Shown: positions 1-10,497, counted from the first letter of the stretch. The stretch is DNA of 64,000 nt from Nostoc sp. PCC 7107 (GCF_000316625.1 NC_019676.1:5412501-5476500); one strand, 5' to 3'. Made by a program: numbers and translations. The notes: generated by a model from the sequence alone, not told the origin.

Positions 1-2
1 TG

Positions 3-428
3 ACAGCTGTGCGCCAAATCTGGCCAGAAACCTATCCCTTATTTGTGCGTATCTCCGCCACCGATTGGATAGACAAAGGTTGGAACATTGAACAAAGTGT
101 AGCCTTGAGCGAGAAACTCAAAACTTTAGGTGTAGACTTCATTGACTGTTCCTCTGGGGGAATTATCCCTGGCATTAACATTCCCGTCAAACCCGGTTAT
201 CAAACGCAATTTGCCGAACGTATCCGTAGGGAAGCAAAAATCCCTACAGGCGCAGTCGGCTTAATTACCTCTCCCGAACAAGCAGACCAAATTATTCAAA
301 CAGAAGTAGCCGACTTAGTTTTGTTGGGGCGCGAATTACTCCGCAATCCCTACTGGCCACATCTAGCAGCCAAAAAACTAGGACACGAAAAACTCTGGCC
401 AGTGCAATACGATCGCGCCTGGGTGTAG
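3..428 (+). CDS. NADH:flavin oxidoreductase (old yellow enzyme family), C-terminal part
   Basis: The frame is open from the window edge, so the N-terminal part of the TIM barrel is missing; a GTG at 9 is only an internal codon. The visible 140 or so residues match the C-terminal half of YqjM-like ene-reductases, flavoenzymes that reduce activated C=C bonds with NAD(P)H. Seen here are the strand 'LFVRISATDW', the segment 'GVDFIDCSSGG', and near the end 'ADLVLLGRELLRNPYWP', the usual FMN phosphate-binding region followed by the closing helix. It stops with TAG at 426-428. The exact substrate cannot be told from this fragment. Confidence 0.85.
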   Translation, partial: TAVRQIWPETYPLFVRISATDWIDKGWNIEQSVALSEKLKTLGVDFIDCSSGGIIPGINIPVKPGYQTQFAERIRREAKIPTGAVGLITSPEQADQIIQTEVADLVLLGRELLRNPYWPHLAAKKLGHEKLWPVQYDRAWV

Positions 429-447
429 GTGAGAGATATAAAACCCT

Positions 448-494
448 CAGACTGGAAGTCTGGGGCTATAGAAACAAAGCCTGCCTTTGCAGGC
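448..494. repeat. Pair of small palindromes, dispersed intergenic repeat type
   Basis: Two perfect hairpins stand side by side: a 6-bp stem with a GGA loop (448-462) and a 6-bp GCCTGC/GCAGGC stem with a CTTT loop (479-494), joined by GGGGCTA and an A-rich linker. A similar 'palindrome then GGGGCTA' design occurs at 33098. This is the look of dispersed palindromic repeats in Nostocales intergenic DNA. It could also help end transcription of the upstream gene, although there is no T-run. Confidence 0.5.
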
Positions 495-685
495 TAATTA
501 TTGCTTCTTCATATCGATTTGGTATAAGCCAATACGGTTCAGATAAGGCTAAACTCTTTGTTAAAACCAAGTCTTTTAAAGAACCACAGAGGCACAGAGA
601 ACCCAGAGAGAAGAGAGAAATGCTTAACTGAACGGTATTGTGGTACAAGCAACTGAACTACTGCTAGACTGGTCAAGCACGAAGA

Positions 686-1441
686 CTAAAATTGATAGTT
701 GCGATCGCGTACCCATAGACTCACAGGCATAGCTTTACCCTGTGGGTCAACTTTCACCTTCACTATGATTGCTCGCAATTGTCCGTCTCTCGTTTGCCGC
801 ACAGCTTGAGAAACATCATTATTTAGGCGTTGCCTTTCTTCATCTGGCACATTATAGTTTTCGATCCCATACTGTACATAACCATCTTGATACACACCTT
901 TTAAGGCAGCTTGATTAGTAGGAAGGGATCTAGGTTGATTACTAGTTACTCTTACAGGTCTCCAAGCTCTAGGTACACCACGACTAAAAGATGGTTGCTC
1001 CTGTAAAATTACATACAAGGTAGTTCCTTCTATTAATTGTTCATTCCGCCCGCGATTTCTCCGCAATAATTCTTGCCAGCCAGAAAGCCTTCTGAGGGTA
1101 GAAAGGCGAGATATATTGTAGTCAAGCTCCAAAGAATTACCTTGCAGAACATTACGAGAATTTACAGGTACAGTTTGCAGAATTACTTCTTTACCTGTGA
1201 AGTTAGTATAGGCCGATAAGAAAGGTACTGCGAAGATAATTCCCGCTTGAATTGCCAAGGGAAGTATCAACCGTCCTATTGGTAAAGGCTTATTGGCTCT
1301 TTGTTCTGTCGCTAACAAATAATCCCGAAAAGTCAGCTTCTCTGAAAATTCCGCTTCGGGAGACAATGATTTATTCTTAGTAGATTCAGAACTTTTACTA
1401 GATTCAGACTTTTTAGCAGATTCCGAAGATTCATTTTTCAT
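686..1441 (-). CDS. GDYXXLXY-domain membrane-anchored protein
   Basis: About 251 residues. A Ser/Lys/Glu-rich hydrophilic N-terminus is followed by one membrane segment (around residues 55-75) and an outer domain containing 'LQGNSLELDYNIS', the variant of the GDYxxLxY signature that names the family. I start at the ATG at 1441, which has AGGA about 10 nt upstream, rather than the TTG at 1480. The function is unknown. Across bacteria this domain is usually encoded beside DUF2157 membrane proteins, and here such a gene lies directly upstream on the same strand (1668-3113), so a two-gene unit is likely. Confidence 0.75.
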   Translation of the reverse strand: MKNESSESAKKSESSKSSESTKNKSLSPEAEFSEKLTFRDYLLATEQRANKPLPIGRLILPLAIQAGIIFAVPFLSAYTNFTGKEVILQTVPVNSRNVLQGNSLELDYNISRLSTLRRLSGWQELLRRNRGRNEQLIEGTTLYVILQEQPSFSRGVPRAWRPVRVTSNQPRSLPTNQAALKGVYQDGYVQYGIENYNVPDEERQRLNNDVSQAVRQTRDGQLRAIIVKVKVDPQGKAMPVSLWVRDRNYQF

Positions 1442-1599
1442 GAGCGTAGTCCTAAAAATCAAGGTAGTGAGTAGAATCAAACGAAATTATTAGGACTGAC
1501 GCAGAGAAACTCTCAAAACGGCGATGCACAGAGATTGCTTTTGCTGACAAATATTTATCCATGTTCATCTGCGGTGAATTAATTTTTGTTCACGCAGAG

Positions 1600-1660
1600 T
1601 CGTAGAGGAGGACACTTGCGTGGGCGGGTTTCCCGACTTGAGCAAAGTGTCCATCGCAGA
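1600..1660. repeat. Imperfect inverted repeat between the GDYXXLXY and DUF2157 genes
   Basis: GGACACTTGC and GCAAAGTGTCC face each other around a GC-rich centre in an otherwise AT-rich spacer. It resembles the dispersed HIP-rich intergenic repeats of cyanobacteria. No gene is seen in this spacer. Confidence 0.35.
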
Positions 1661-1667
1661 GAGAAAA

Positions 1668-3113
1668 TTAGGAGGATTTGGCATTACCGGAAGACTTAGA
1701 GTTAGAACCTACACGGCGTTCAAACCACAGTCCCGCACTAATTAAGGCCGAACCGCACATGACAAACACTAGTGACTTCAGCAGCAGTTCTGTGTCATAT
1801 TCCAGTATTCGACTAATCACTTGCAGCGTTAACAACAGCATACCGCCCCAAAACGATCGCCTGTCATTAAACTTTAATCCTTCCCGAATTAGTCCCCAAG
1901 CTAATACTGTGAACAACACATTGAAAGCAAAAACCCCTAAATCATCAATGGGGTTGATAGCTTGATGCCAGAAAGGTACTACCGCTGTGAAGCCCAGAAA
2001 AGTCACAATCAAAGGTAAATTGAAGATTGCTTCCCGACGAATAGGTTTGTTTCGTTGGCGGGCTAAAAACAACCATTGTAGTACCGCCAAGCCGCTGAGA
2101 ATTCCCAAATCAATGATGGGACGATAGGCGAATATATTTATGTTACTAGTTGACGAAGAGAAATTGTAGCCAGAAGTTTGCCACAGCCAACGAAAAGACA
2201 GCACATAAAAAGCTAGACCAAAAGCTATCAGCGCTAAATCACGGGCTAAAGATTGAAACAGCCTGTAATTAATTGTGGGGAATAGCAGGTCATCATAGCT
2301 CCAGAATAATGCAGGGGGCAGAGTAAAAGCAAAAGATGCCACCCAAGGCGCAGTTTCCGACAGAGTTGACAGTGGTAAGGGATCGAGATTCAATTGTAAA
2401 GAACTGGCAAAAATAAAAGCTGCGATCGCAAAAATCCACCGCGAACGGCAGAAGTAAGCTAAAGGTACAAACAATACCCACGACAGCAAAGGCATGTGTT
2501 TGATAACCAGTATTGCCCAATTCCATTCATTGGCGGAATATCGTAAATCCCCTAAACCTGTCCAATAGCCGATTTGGATCAGGATAATTCCCAGAATTCC
2601 TAGGGAATTTAGAGACAGACTGTAAGCCATGACCAAAACGCCAAAACCCCAGGCAAAAAACAGTTCTGGCGTGGAACCGTTAATATTGAACACATCAGCC
2701 ATCAATGCGATAGTTGCACCAAACACCATCGCGCCTAAAATGAGCAATCCTTCACCCAGGAGGCGTTGACTACGTTTTGGCTTTTTACCTTCAGAGATGC
2801 CAACGGCGGCTTGTCTCCAGGTGTAAAAACCAGTGATAGTTGTAGCCATAAACAAACTCATCATGATGATGAATTTGACATCCCGCGACCATCCTAACCA
2901 GTTAGCGGCAACAAAAGTGATCATGCCCAAGGTGAGGAGGATACTACCAATCATAACCGCAGTCATCATTGAGCGATCGCGTGCAGCCACTTCTAGGTTA
3001 TTAAATTGATAACGGTCTGCTAGTTGTTGATACTGCGAAGCACTGATTAGTCCTTCATCTCGCCATAGTTGTGATTCTCGGCGTAACTTCCGCTGAAAAT
3101 TATCCAATATCAT
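1668..3113 (-). CDS. DUF2157 domain multi-pass membrane protein
   Basis: A protein of about 481 residues with a short N-terminal cytosolic helical region ('LRRESQLWRDEGLISASQYQQLADRY'-type, the DUF2157 start) and then roughly a dozen hydrophobic segments. I place the start at the ATG at 3113, which has GGAG 6 nt upstream; the TTG at 3125 has no such signal. It is followed on the same strand by a GDYXXLXY gene, its usual partner. The 1293-residue protein at 33174-37055 opens with a similar cytosolic module. The molecular role of the family is not known. Confidence 0.8.
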   Translation of the reverse strand: MILDNFQRKLRRESQLWRDEGLISASQYQQLADRYQFNNLEVAARDRSMMTAVMIGSILLTLGMITFVAANWLGWSRDVKFIIMMSLFMATTITGFYTWRQAAVGISEGKKPKRSQRLLGEGLLILGAMVFGATIALMADVFNINGSTPELFFAWGFGVLVMAYSLSLNSLGILGIILIQIGYWTGLGDLRYSANEWNWAILVIKHMPLLSWVLFVPLAYFCRSRWIFAIAAFIFASSLQLNLDPLPLSTLSETAPWVASFAFTLPPALFWSYDDLLFPTINYRLFQSLARDLALIAFGLAFYVLSFRWLWQTSGYNFSSSTSNINIFAYRPIIDLGILSGLAVLQWLFLARQRNKPIRREAIFNLPLIVTFLGFTAVVPFWHQAINPIDDLGVFAFNVLFTVLAWGLIREGLKFNDRRSFWGGMLLLTLQVISRILEYDTELLLKSLVFVMCGSALISAGLWFERRVGSNSKSSGNAKSS

Positions 3114-3354
3114 GACCATCTCCAATGCAATGAGGTAGTTTCACGGTCATCGTCAAACAATTTTGGATTTTAGATTTTGGATTTTGGATTGACCCCACAG
3201 ATAAATCTAGGAGCTTGTACCATTAAGGAACTATTGGTCATCGTCAGAATAGCGGTTATTGTATTTTCAGTATGCAGCCAAGGCATTGTCTAGCATTGTT
3301 CTTGTGTAACAGTTTTATTAGTATTAAAAATACGTATAATTATTCACACAAATA

Positions 3355-4347
3355 ATGGAAAAGCCTTCCAATTTATTACTTAAACTTTCACGCCGTTTAT
3401 TTGAAAGCGCAGAAGCACAAGAAAAATTTATCGCCGCCTTAGTTAATCCCCAATCTTTTTCACCGTCTATTTTGTGGTGTCAACCAAAACCAGAAATATT
3501 GCCCTTTGCAGTAGAAACACCCTTAACTTGGCAACCACAATTTATCGACAGATTAGTTTTAGGAGAAAAACCCGGTCAACATCCCCTACATAATCAAGGA
3601 TATTTCTATTGCTTAGATTTTTCTTCTGTATTTTCAGCTTCAATTTTGTTAGCAATTACTCAGCCAATCAGTTCAGTTTTTGATATGTGTGCGGCTCCAG
3701 GTGGTAAAAGTATTTTTGCCTGGAAAGCTTTGCAACCAGAATTACTAATTAGTAATGAAGTAATTGGCAAACGTTTAGGTATGTTAATTTCTAACTTAAA
3801 ACGTTGCCAAATCAACCCATCGATGGTGGTGAATCGAGATTCGAGTATTTTTGCTGAAAGTATCCCCGCCTCTAGTAACTTAGTAATTGTTGATGCGCCT
3901 TGTACCGGACAATCTTTACTAGCTAAAGGTGAAAAAGCACCCGGATGTTTTCATCCTACAGCAATTAATAAAAGTGCCAATCGCCAAAAAAGAATTATTG
4001 CGAATTCTGCTAAAATTGTTGCGCCTCAAGGATATCTGGCTTATATGACCTGCACCTATTCTCCAGAAGAGAATGAGCAAGTTTGTGAATGGTTTTTATC
4101 ACGCTTTCCCCAGTTTCAACCAGTCAAGGTTAGTCATTTACAAGAGTATCAATCACACCTTACGAATATTCCTTGTTACCGCATATTTCCACAGAGTAAA
4201 TTAGGCGCTGGTGCGTTTGCTGTGCTGTTTCAAAATACTGCTGAGAGTGAAAGTCAAGAGTTAGATTTAAGTGCTTTATCTGCGGTGTGGATGAATAGTA
4301 AAGATAGACTATCAAATAGTACTAACACTATAGGCGCGAATTGCTGA
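3355..4347 (+). CDS. RsmB/NOP family RNA cytosine methyltransferase
   Basis: 330 residues. The SAM-binding loop 'DMCAAPGGKS' is at 110-119. The two family cysteines are in 'VDAPCTGQ' (Cys183) and 'MTCTYSPEENE' (Cys233), the pair that forms and releases the covalent cytosine-5 intermediate in RsmB/NSUN enzymes. The usual serine after the proline-cysteine motif is replaced by threonine. The protein lacks the long N-terminal NusB-like domain of classical RsmB, so the RNA target (rRNA or tRNA) is open. Its last 36 bp overlap the convergent PIN-toxin gene tail to tail. Confidence 0.88.
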   Translation: MEKPSNLLLKLSRRLFESAEAQEKFIAALVNPQSFSPSILWCQPKPEILPFAVETPLTWQPQFIDRLVLGEKPGQHPLHNQGYFYCLDFSSVFSASILLAITQPISSVFDMCAAPGGKSIFAWKALQPELLISNEVIGKRLGMLISNLKRCQINPSMVVNRDSSIFAESIPASSNLVIVDAPCTGQSLLAKGEKAPGCFHPTAINKSANRQKRIIANSAKIVAPQGYLAYMTCTYSPEENEQVCEWFLSRFPQFQPVKVSHLQEYQSHLTNIPCYRIFPQSKLGAGAFAVLFQNTAESESQELDLSALSAVWMNSKDRLSNSTNTIGANC

Positions 4348-4695
4348 ATCAACTGTTGCAATCGTTAAACCATGCTGTAAAGCCTGACATATAAGCATTC
4401 TATCAAAGGGATCTTTATGTAATGCTGGTAGACTAGCAAGTTGAGTAACACTACCTTCATCTAAGTCAAGATTTGTAATTTGATGGCGATCGCGTTGTTT
4501 GGGAATATATATTTCAGGGGATTCTGGCAATGGTAACTTGCCTAATTGATATTTAACAATGCACTCCCATATTGAGACAACACTGAGATAAATCTGATTA
4601 TCTAGATTGCAAATTGCATCTCTAACATCTGTTGGTAGCTGTTTATCACCACTGATAAACCATAAGAAAATATGAGTATCTAGAAGAATTTTCAT
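4312..4695 (-). CDS. PIN-domain toxin of a type II toxin-antitoxin pair
   Basis: 127 residues with the PIN nuclease layout: 'LLDTHIFLW' carrying the first acidic residue near the N-terminus, 'SIWECIVKYQLGKL', then 'DPFDRMLICQALQHGL' and a final 'TVDSAI'. These acidic residues bind metal in VapC-like RNases. It is the short-PIN type common in cyanobacteria. Its start overlaps the antitoxin stop by 4 bp, so the two are translationally coupled. The 3' end runs 36 bp into the convergent methyltransferase gene. Confidence 0.88.
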   Translation of the reverse strand: MKILLDTHIFLWFISGDKQLPTDVRDAICNLDNQIYLSVVSIWECIVKYQLGKLPLPESPEIYIPKQRDRHQITNLDLDEGSVTQLASLPALHKDPFDRMLICQALQHGLTIATVDSAIRAYSVSTI

Positions 4696-4931
4696 CCGCC
4701 CTCAAATGCGTTTAATATATCTTCAGGCAGAGGTGCATCAAAATCATCAGGTACAGTAAACTCTCCTGCACATAAACCAAATGGTCTTAGCGGCTTGTTA
4801 ATACTTTGAATTGGTTTTAATTCAGCAATTTCTTTATCTGCTTGAATAATAATAAAACTTTCACCTGCCTCAACTTGGTTGAGGTATTTTAATGGATTTT
4901 GTTGGATTTCATCAACTGTAATTTTCTGCAT
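4692..4931 (-). CDS. Phd/YefM-type antitoxin
   Basis: 79 residues. The N-terminal half ('ITVDEIQQNPLKYLNQVEAGESFIII') is the Phd/YefM fold that binds DNA and represses its own operon. The C-terminal tail ('FTVPDDFDAPLPEDILNAFEG') is the acidic stretch that normally wraps and blocks the PIN toxin; this DDFD..LPEDIL ending is typical of antitoxins paired with PIN proteins. It is the first gene of the pair, overlapping the toxin gene by 4 bp. Confidence 0.88.
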   Translation of the reverse strand: MQKITVDEIQQNPLKYLNQVEAGESFIIIQADKEIAELKPIQSINKPLRPFGLCAGEFTVPDDFDAPLPEDILNAFEGG

Positions 4932-5012
4932 TTGAGTAATTCAATATATTAGCAATAGGATATGAATTTGTGCAATCTATTTGCAAAAGTTAACTTTTTG
5001 CTGTAGACCTTT

Positions 5013-6557
5013 TTATTTGGATTTAGCCCACTTTATTAATATGTCATTTAATAAACTATTATCTTTCACATAATCCAAAAAAAATTTTCGCTCTTCTACG
5101 GGTAAAGTTGTTGATGCAATAATAAATGCACGTTTACACCATATATCCATAATTGTATAACTTTCCTTAAGTTCACGAATCCAGTCACCCATATTTTGGG
5201 AATAAGCACTTAATAAAATTTCTCTTCTCAGGCTTGAAGGGGAATTCTGATATATAGCAATTATCTGACTGGCATTATTTAGTGAGGAATTTCTAGCAAA
5301 AAGGCTCATTAATGATATTTGAAAATATTCATTTGATTTAATGATATCGGTGTATAAAATGTTTATTATTTTACTACCTAGTATTTTCCAATTACCACTA
5401 TAGTTATTGTTGATTGATATTAAATAATGGCATATATCGCTGATTGCTGGCGTTAAGGAATCAATATTATCAAGACAGAACTCAACAGCAGATGGAATAC
5501 CTACTTGTGAAAGTCTTCTTAGAAACCATCTCAGGCGAGTATAATTTGGTTCATCATTATTTAAATAATCAGACAATATCTTATCTACAAAAAATTTGCT
5601 GAAAATATTTAACTGCTCATCATTAATGTTCTGAATATTTACAGTTGTGTATGGATTACTTGATGAATACATTTTTATTATATTAATAATACTTTCTTCA
5701 TAACTATTAATAGGTTGATCCTTAGTCATTAAAGTACAACGCTGTTTTAATTCATCAGATGTATATATTTTCGTCTTTTGCCTCTGTAATATTAACCTTT
5801 GTTGTTTATCTAGTATTTCTGCCATCTGATAAATAATAATTCTTGCTTCTTGCTTGCTGTTACAAAATATAATAATATCATCAACAAAACGACAAAAATC
5901 TATACCTTTTAAAGATAAGCTATTGTCTACAGGAATTAGTGAAAGCTCTCCTAACAAATGAGTAGCATGTGGCCCAGTAGGAATTCCTCTAGAAACTTTT
6001 GCTGTTACACTTTCTAATAAATTCATCAACCACTTTTTTACCTGATTAGGAAATCCAGATTCAATTAGCTGATTTTCAATATTATGATGGTAGATTTGAT
6101 TATAAAAATCTGCAATATCTAAAGAGACTGCGTATTTATAATTGAAGCTTTTTTGTTCACATGTTTTCCAAAATTCTAACCATGAAATATTAGGGTTATA
6201 TAAACTCCCATCATTTTGTGGATTGAATCTGTAACTAAAAACTTTATTATCTGATGTAGGAATTCTTCTATTTTCAATAAGCTGGCCAAATTCGTGAATA
6301 ATTGCTGTTAATATAGTGTGATCTAATGGATCTAGTTGTGTTGCAGTCCTATATGAAATTTCATCCTTGGGTACTATAAATCTTCTAGAAGGATTATGTT
6401 GATAGTTACCTAAATCTATGTCTTTAAAGCGATTTATTGCTTCATCTTCGACTTCATTAAGAATGTCAAACTCTACAGGCTTAGGAAATAAATCTGTGTC
6501 GCTATATTTAAACACATGATTTAAAGCCCATCTCAGTGAATTTTCTTGAAGTTTCAT
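5013..6557 (-). CDS. Reverse transcriptase with helical C-terminal half, Abi/DRT-like
   Basis: 514 residues. The polymerase motifs are visible: 'SLDIADFYNQI' (about 145-155, first catalytic Asp), 'RGIPTGPHATHLLGE' (190-204) and 'RFVDDIII' (223-230, the catalytic Asp pair with Phe in place of Tyr). There is no group II intron maturase domain, no retron msr/msd region seen beside it, and no IEP-like zinc finger. From about residue 330 to 514 the protein is a helical repeat-like region with 'RREILLSAYSQNMGDWIRE' and 'WCKRAFIIAS'. This layout is known in the 'unknown group' and abortive-infection RTs (AbiA/AbiK/DRT), several of which defend against phages. The gene is AT-rich and stands next to a toxin-antitoxin pair. 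The subgroup is not resolved. Confidence 0.75.
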   Translation of the reverse strand: MKLQENSLRWALNHVFKYSDTDLFPKPVEFDILNEVEDEAINRFKDIDLGNYQHNPSRRFIVPKDEISYRTATQLDPLDHTILTAIIHEFGQLIENRRIPTSDNKVFSYRFNPQNDGSLYNPNISWLEFWKTCEQKSFNYKYAVSLDIADFYNQIYHHNIENQLIESGFPNQVKKWLMNLLESVTAKVSRGIPTGPHATHLLGELSLIPVDNSLSLKGIDFCRFVDDIIIFCNSKQEARIIIYQMAEILDKQQRLILQRQKTKIYTSDELKQRCTLMTKDQPINSYEESIINIIKMYSSSNPYTTVNIQNINDEQLNIFSKFFVDKILSDYLNNDEPNYTRLRWFLRRLSQVGIPSAVEFCLDNIDSLTPAISDICHYLISINNNYSGNWKILGSKIINILYTDIIKSNEYFQISLMSLFARNSSLNNASQIIAIYQNSPSSLRREILLSAYSQNMGDWIRELKESYTIMDIWCKRAFIIASTTLPVEERKFFLDYVKDNSLLNDILIKWAKSK

Positions 6558-6696
6558 AATTTATACAGTCAATATAAATATCAAATTTAAATTAGTTCAA
6601 TAAATTCCGCATTAACTTAAATAAGCCTTCAATCCAAAATAAACTATGGGTTACGGCTTCGCATAACCCATCCTACAAATTTATTCTAAAAAACAG

Positions 6697-9339
6697 TTAA
6701 CCCAAGCCAGCGTTTAACTCACTTTGCGCTTGTGCTAACGCTTCTGGTAATTTACTGTCGTCGCGGCCGCCGGCTTGGGCGAGGTTTGGTCTACCACCAC
6801 CGCCGCCACCGCAGATTTTAGCGATCGCACCGACAAATTTACCAGCCTGCAAACCTTTCTTATTCACCTCTGGACTAAAGGCTGCAACTATGCTGACTTT
6901 ACCAGCTTCGGGAACGGAACCGAGTACCACTGCACCGTTACCGATTTTTTGCAGTAAGCGTTCCGCCGCAGTTTTTAAGGATTCGGGGTCAACGCCTTCG
7001 AGTTGGGCAACAATAATTTTATGGTCGCCTAATGTTTGGGCTGTTTCTAGTAAGCTGTCAGATTTAGCGATCGCTAGTTGTCCTTTTAGCGTTTCTAGTT
7101 GTTTTTCAGTGGTTCGCAATTCGGTTTGCAGAGTGGTGATTCTGTCTGGTAGTTCTTCGGGTTTAACTTTAAAGCGATCGCTTAAATCTTTGACGACTTT
7201 ATCCCTGACATTTAAGTAATCTAAAATCGCCAGGCCAGAAACTGCTTCAATCCGCCGCACTCCAGAGGCCACGCCAGCCTCAGAAATAATCTTAAATACG
7301 CCAATCTCCGCAGTATTACTTACGTGCGTACCTCCACACAATTCCATCGACACACTAGGGAAATCGATGACGCGGACTTCTTCTCCGTATTTTTCCCCAA
7401 ACATCGCCACCGCACCTCTAGCTTTGGCTTCGGCTAAGGGTAATACTTCGATTTTGGCGGAATGCGCCTCGGAAATCCAAGTGTTTACCTGTTCTTCAAC
7501 TTGTTGGACTTCCTCGGTTGTTAAAGCGCGGGGACAGTTGAAGTCAAAGCGCAATCTGTCGAAGGAAACGAGAGAACCTGCTTGAGATATTCCCTCATCA
7601 ACGATTTTCTTTAACGCCGCTTGCAGTAAGTGGGTTGCGGTATGGTTAGCTTGGGCGCGACGACGACAAGCAGCATCAATTTGGGCGGTGACTGTATCGC
7701 CAACCCGCAGAGTTCCCCGTTCGATGCGTCCGAAGTGAACAAAGAAATCAGATTCTTTCTTCACATCTTCCACGCGCACCACAATACCATCGCCAGAGAT
7801 ATAACCGCGATCGCCTATTTGTCCCCCAGATTCAGCATAAAATGGCGTTTGGTTAAGGACTATTTGTACCTCGGTTCCGGCTTCCGCTGCTTCTTCGGCG
7901 ACACCATCGACTAGTAACACTTCCACTTTCACCGTCGCCGCAGCTTGGGTATAACCGATAAATTCCGTGGCGTGGATATGTTCTGCAAGTTTGTCGAGGG
8001 AACCTTGCACAGTTAAATCAATGGTTTCGTGGGCGGCTTTCGCGCGTTCCACCTGCTTTTGCATTTCGGTATTAAATCCGGCTTCATCAACGGTGAGGTT
8101 ATTTTCTTCCGCGACTTCTTGGGTGAGTTCGAGAGGGAAACCGTAGGTATCATAAAGGGTGAAGGCACTTTCACCACTGATTTCGGTTTGTCCTTGCTGC
8201 TGCACTTGTTGGATAATTTCTTCCAGAAGTTTCTCACCTCTATCCAGGGTTCTGAGGAAATTCGACTCTTCCCGTTCCAATTCTGCTTTGATTGATGCTT
8301 CCCGTTGCCGCACATTGGGGTAAGCTGATTCTGAAAGAGCGATCGCCCTTTCTGCAACTTGGTTGATAAAGTTACCAGAAATCCCCAGTAATCGGCCATG
8401 ACGTACCACCCGCCGAATCAAGCGCCGCAACACATAACCCCGTCCCACATTCGAGGCGCGGATTTCATCAGCAATCATGTGAACGACAGAACGTACATGA
8501 TCACCAATGACTTTTAAAGAAACTTTGGTTTTATCATCGCTAGTATGATAGTCAATCCCAGCAATTTGCGCGGCTGTTTGAATAATTGGGAAAATTAAAT
8601 CTGTTTCATAATTATTCGGCACTTTTTGGAGGATTTGCGCCATCCTCTCCAAACCCATACCAGTATCTATATTCTTATTTTGCAGTGGTGTTAAATTACC
8701 GGACGCATCCCGGTTGTACTGCATAAACACCAAGTTATAGAACTCGATAAATCGGGTGTCATCTTCTAAATCGATATTATCTTCGCCGCGTTCGGGGTGG
8801 AAGTCGTAATAAATTTCCGAACAAGGGCCGCAAGGGCCAGTCGGGCCAGAAGCCCAAAAGTTATCATCTGCACCCATCCGTTTAATTCTGGCTGCGGATA
8901 CGCCAATTTTGTCACGCCAGATTTCAAAAGCTTCGTCATCTTCTTCAAAGACGCTGACAACGAGATTTTGGGGAGAGAAGCCAAAAACTTGTGTGGAGAT
9001 TTCCCAACCCCAGGCGATCGCTTGTTCTTTAAAATAATCACCAAAGCTGAAGTTACCCAACATCTCAAAAAACGTGTGGTGGCGTTTGGTGCGTCCAACG
9101 TTTTCGATATCGTTGGTACGGATACACTTTTGCGATGTGGTGGCTCTTTTAAATTCGGGTGTGCGCTGTCCCAGGAATATCGGCTTAAATGGTAACATCC
9201 CCGCGATCGTCAGCAGCACGGTTGGATCTTCCGGTACGAGGGAAGCACTGGGGAGAATTTGGTGTTTCCGTTTGGCGTAGAAGTCAAGGAATAAGGTGCG
9301 AATTTCGTTACCGCTGATGAATTGGGGATTAGAAGACAT
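6697..9339 (-). CDS. alaS: Alanyl-tRNA synthetase
   Basis: 880 residues from the ATG at 9339 ('[14 protein letters not shown]'), the usual family start; the longer frame up to 9408 is leader sequence. The class II catalytic core is at the N-terminus ('[15 protein letters not shown]', '[21 protein letters not shown]'). The editing domain carries the two zinc/water-binding motifs '[11 protein letters not shown]' and '[17 protein letters not shown]'. The C-Ala domain ends with the glycine run and '[11 protein letters not shown]'. All parts needed for charging and for clearing mischarged Ser/Gly are present. It stands alone, with a long AT-rich stretch upstream. Confidence 0.98.
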   Translation of the reverse strand: MSSNPQFISGNEIRTLFLDFYAKRKHQILPSASLVPEDPTVLLTIAGMLPFKPIFLGQRTPEFKRATTSQKCIRTNDIENVGRTKRHHTFFEMLGNFSFGDYFKEQAIAWGWEISTQVFGFSPQNLVVSVFEEDDEAFEIWRDKIGVSAARIKRMGADDNFWASGPTGPCGPCSEIYYDFHPERGEDNIDLEDDTRFIEFYNLVFMQYNRDASGNLTPLQNKNIDTGMGLERMAQILQKVPNNYETDLIFPIIQTAAQIAGIDYHTSDDKTKVSLKVIGDHVRSVVHMIADEIRASNVGRGYVLRRLIRRVVRHGRLLGISGNFINQVAERAIALSESAYPNVRQREASIKAELEREESNFLRTLDRGEKLLEEIIQQVQQQGQTEISGESAFTLYDTYGFPLELTQEVAEENNLTVDEAGFNTEMQKQVERAKAAHETIDLTVQGSLDKLAEHIHATEFIGYTQAAATVKVEVLLVDGVAEEAAEAGTEVQIVLNQTPFYAESGGQIGDRGYISGDGIVVRVEDVKKESDFFVHFGRIERGTLRVGDTVTAQIDAACRRRAQANHTATHLLQAALKKIVDEGISQAGSLVSFDRLRFDFNCPRALTTEEVQQVEEQVNTWISEAHSAKIEVLPLAEAKARGAVAMFGEKYGEEVRVIDFPSVSMELCGGTHVSNTAEIGVFKIISEAGVASGVRRIEAVSGLAILDYLNVRDKVVKDLSDRFKVKPEELPDRITTLQTELRTTEKQLETLKGQLAIAKSDSLLETAQTLGDHKIIVAQLEGVDPESLKTAAERLLQKIGNGAVVLGSVPEAGKVSIVAAFSPEVNKKGLQAGKFVGAIAKICGGGGGGRPNLAQAGGRDDSKLPEALAQAQSELNAGLG

Positions 9340-10497
9340 GGGTGCAAAGCAGAAGAGAATAATTAGGGATGAGAGTCTAGTACAGTTCGGCGTGAATAAA
9401 CAGACCATTTGGAATTGCTAAAAGGCTTGTGGTATCACTATTCTTTCTTTTTCCTTTTGACTTTTTACTTTTGCCTTTTTGTACTAGGGGCTAAGAACTA
9501 GAGATTAGTCATTTTGGTCATAAATTCAGTATTTTTCAGCTAGGCACTGATGCAAATAGAAATTATGAATATCATTTTAGTCTCTAGCCTCTATTTTTGC
9601 ATTTTGTTTCGGGTTGCTGCTAGTGATTTTTACTTAGAAAGATATTTATGCAGCGATCGCCTACGTCTATATAAGTAATGTTACTACCTCGCTCTCATCA
9701 GATGTATGCTATCCCAACCCAGGAATAGCATTTATTTCTCAAGCGAATCTTAAAATTTATCAAATATGACATCTGACAAAATTACTGAATCTATTCAGTT
9801 CAATATTAGACTGTCACCGTAGAATCCGCAGCTTTCGGAGAGTCGATAAAATAAGTGATTTTTGCTGCTGAAAGATTGAAAGTTATTGATGACTCCATAA
9901 ATTTTTTACGAAGTTTTTGAAATATCTTATTTTCTATCTAAATATTTTATCTCTAGTGAATTCACTTATTGAGGTGGTGAAATTGACATAATAAGGACTA
10001 GCAAAATAAATCAGTATAGCAAGGATTTATCTCTCAATAAATCTTTGTAATTAGAAGCATACATAACATTTCTGATATTTATTCAGCATCTCGGAGTTTA
10101 CGGATATAAATTAAATTTTATTTTTTTTTAATCATTAAGAATAACCAAGCATAGCAGAGGTATTTTCCGCATAAATTCGGTTATTTGATTATGTTTATAC
10201 TTACCGCAAAGTAAAACCTGGAAAATACAGTATTTATATTAAAAATAAATATAATTTCCGTATTTACACTGTTTTAAAAAAAATAGATGAAGACCGAAAG
10301 TAATTATCAGATATAGAAACTTTACGGAGTGTATTCAGGATACATATTAAGATGATATTAAAATTATCAGTGTACCGTTAAGTTAAGGTTATGACTAGCA
10401 AATATAGTCGAATATATCAATAATAAAATTGCTGATATATTCACTATTTTAAAAAATAGCAGGAATTTTTAGCTTGAAATAAGGCAGATACAAAAAA
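9340..10497. other. 1.15-kb AT-rich intergenic stretch
   Basis: No coding frame of note on either strand. It holds a pyrimidine-rich run at about 9438-9480 made of TTTTGAC/TTTTACT/TTTTGCC heptamers (the STRR type found in Nostocales) and a very AT-rich zone from about 9890 to 10490. The last 100 bp lead into the diguanylate cyclase gene. A regulatory RNA could hide here but no clear structure was seen. Confidence 0.5.

Noticed and set aside
466-648. Minus-strand frame of 60 codons
   Set aside because: It lies in repeat-rich intergenic DNA (palindromes and a CACAGAGGCACAGAG-type repeat) and the translation has no protein-like pattern.
5013-6696. Retron
   Set aside because: The RT lacks the retron NAXXH/VTG style motifs I would expect and no msr/msd inverted repeats were seen beside it.
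8797-9195. Plus-strand frame within alaS
   Set aside because: Shadow of alaS on the opposite strand.
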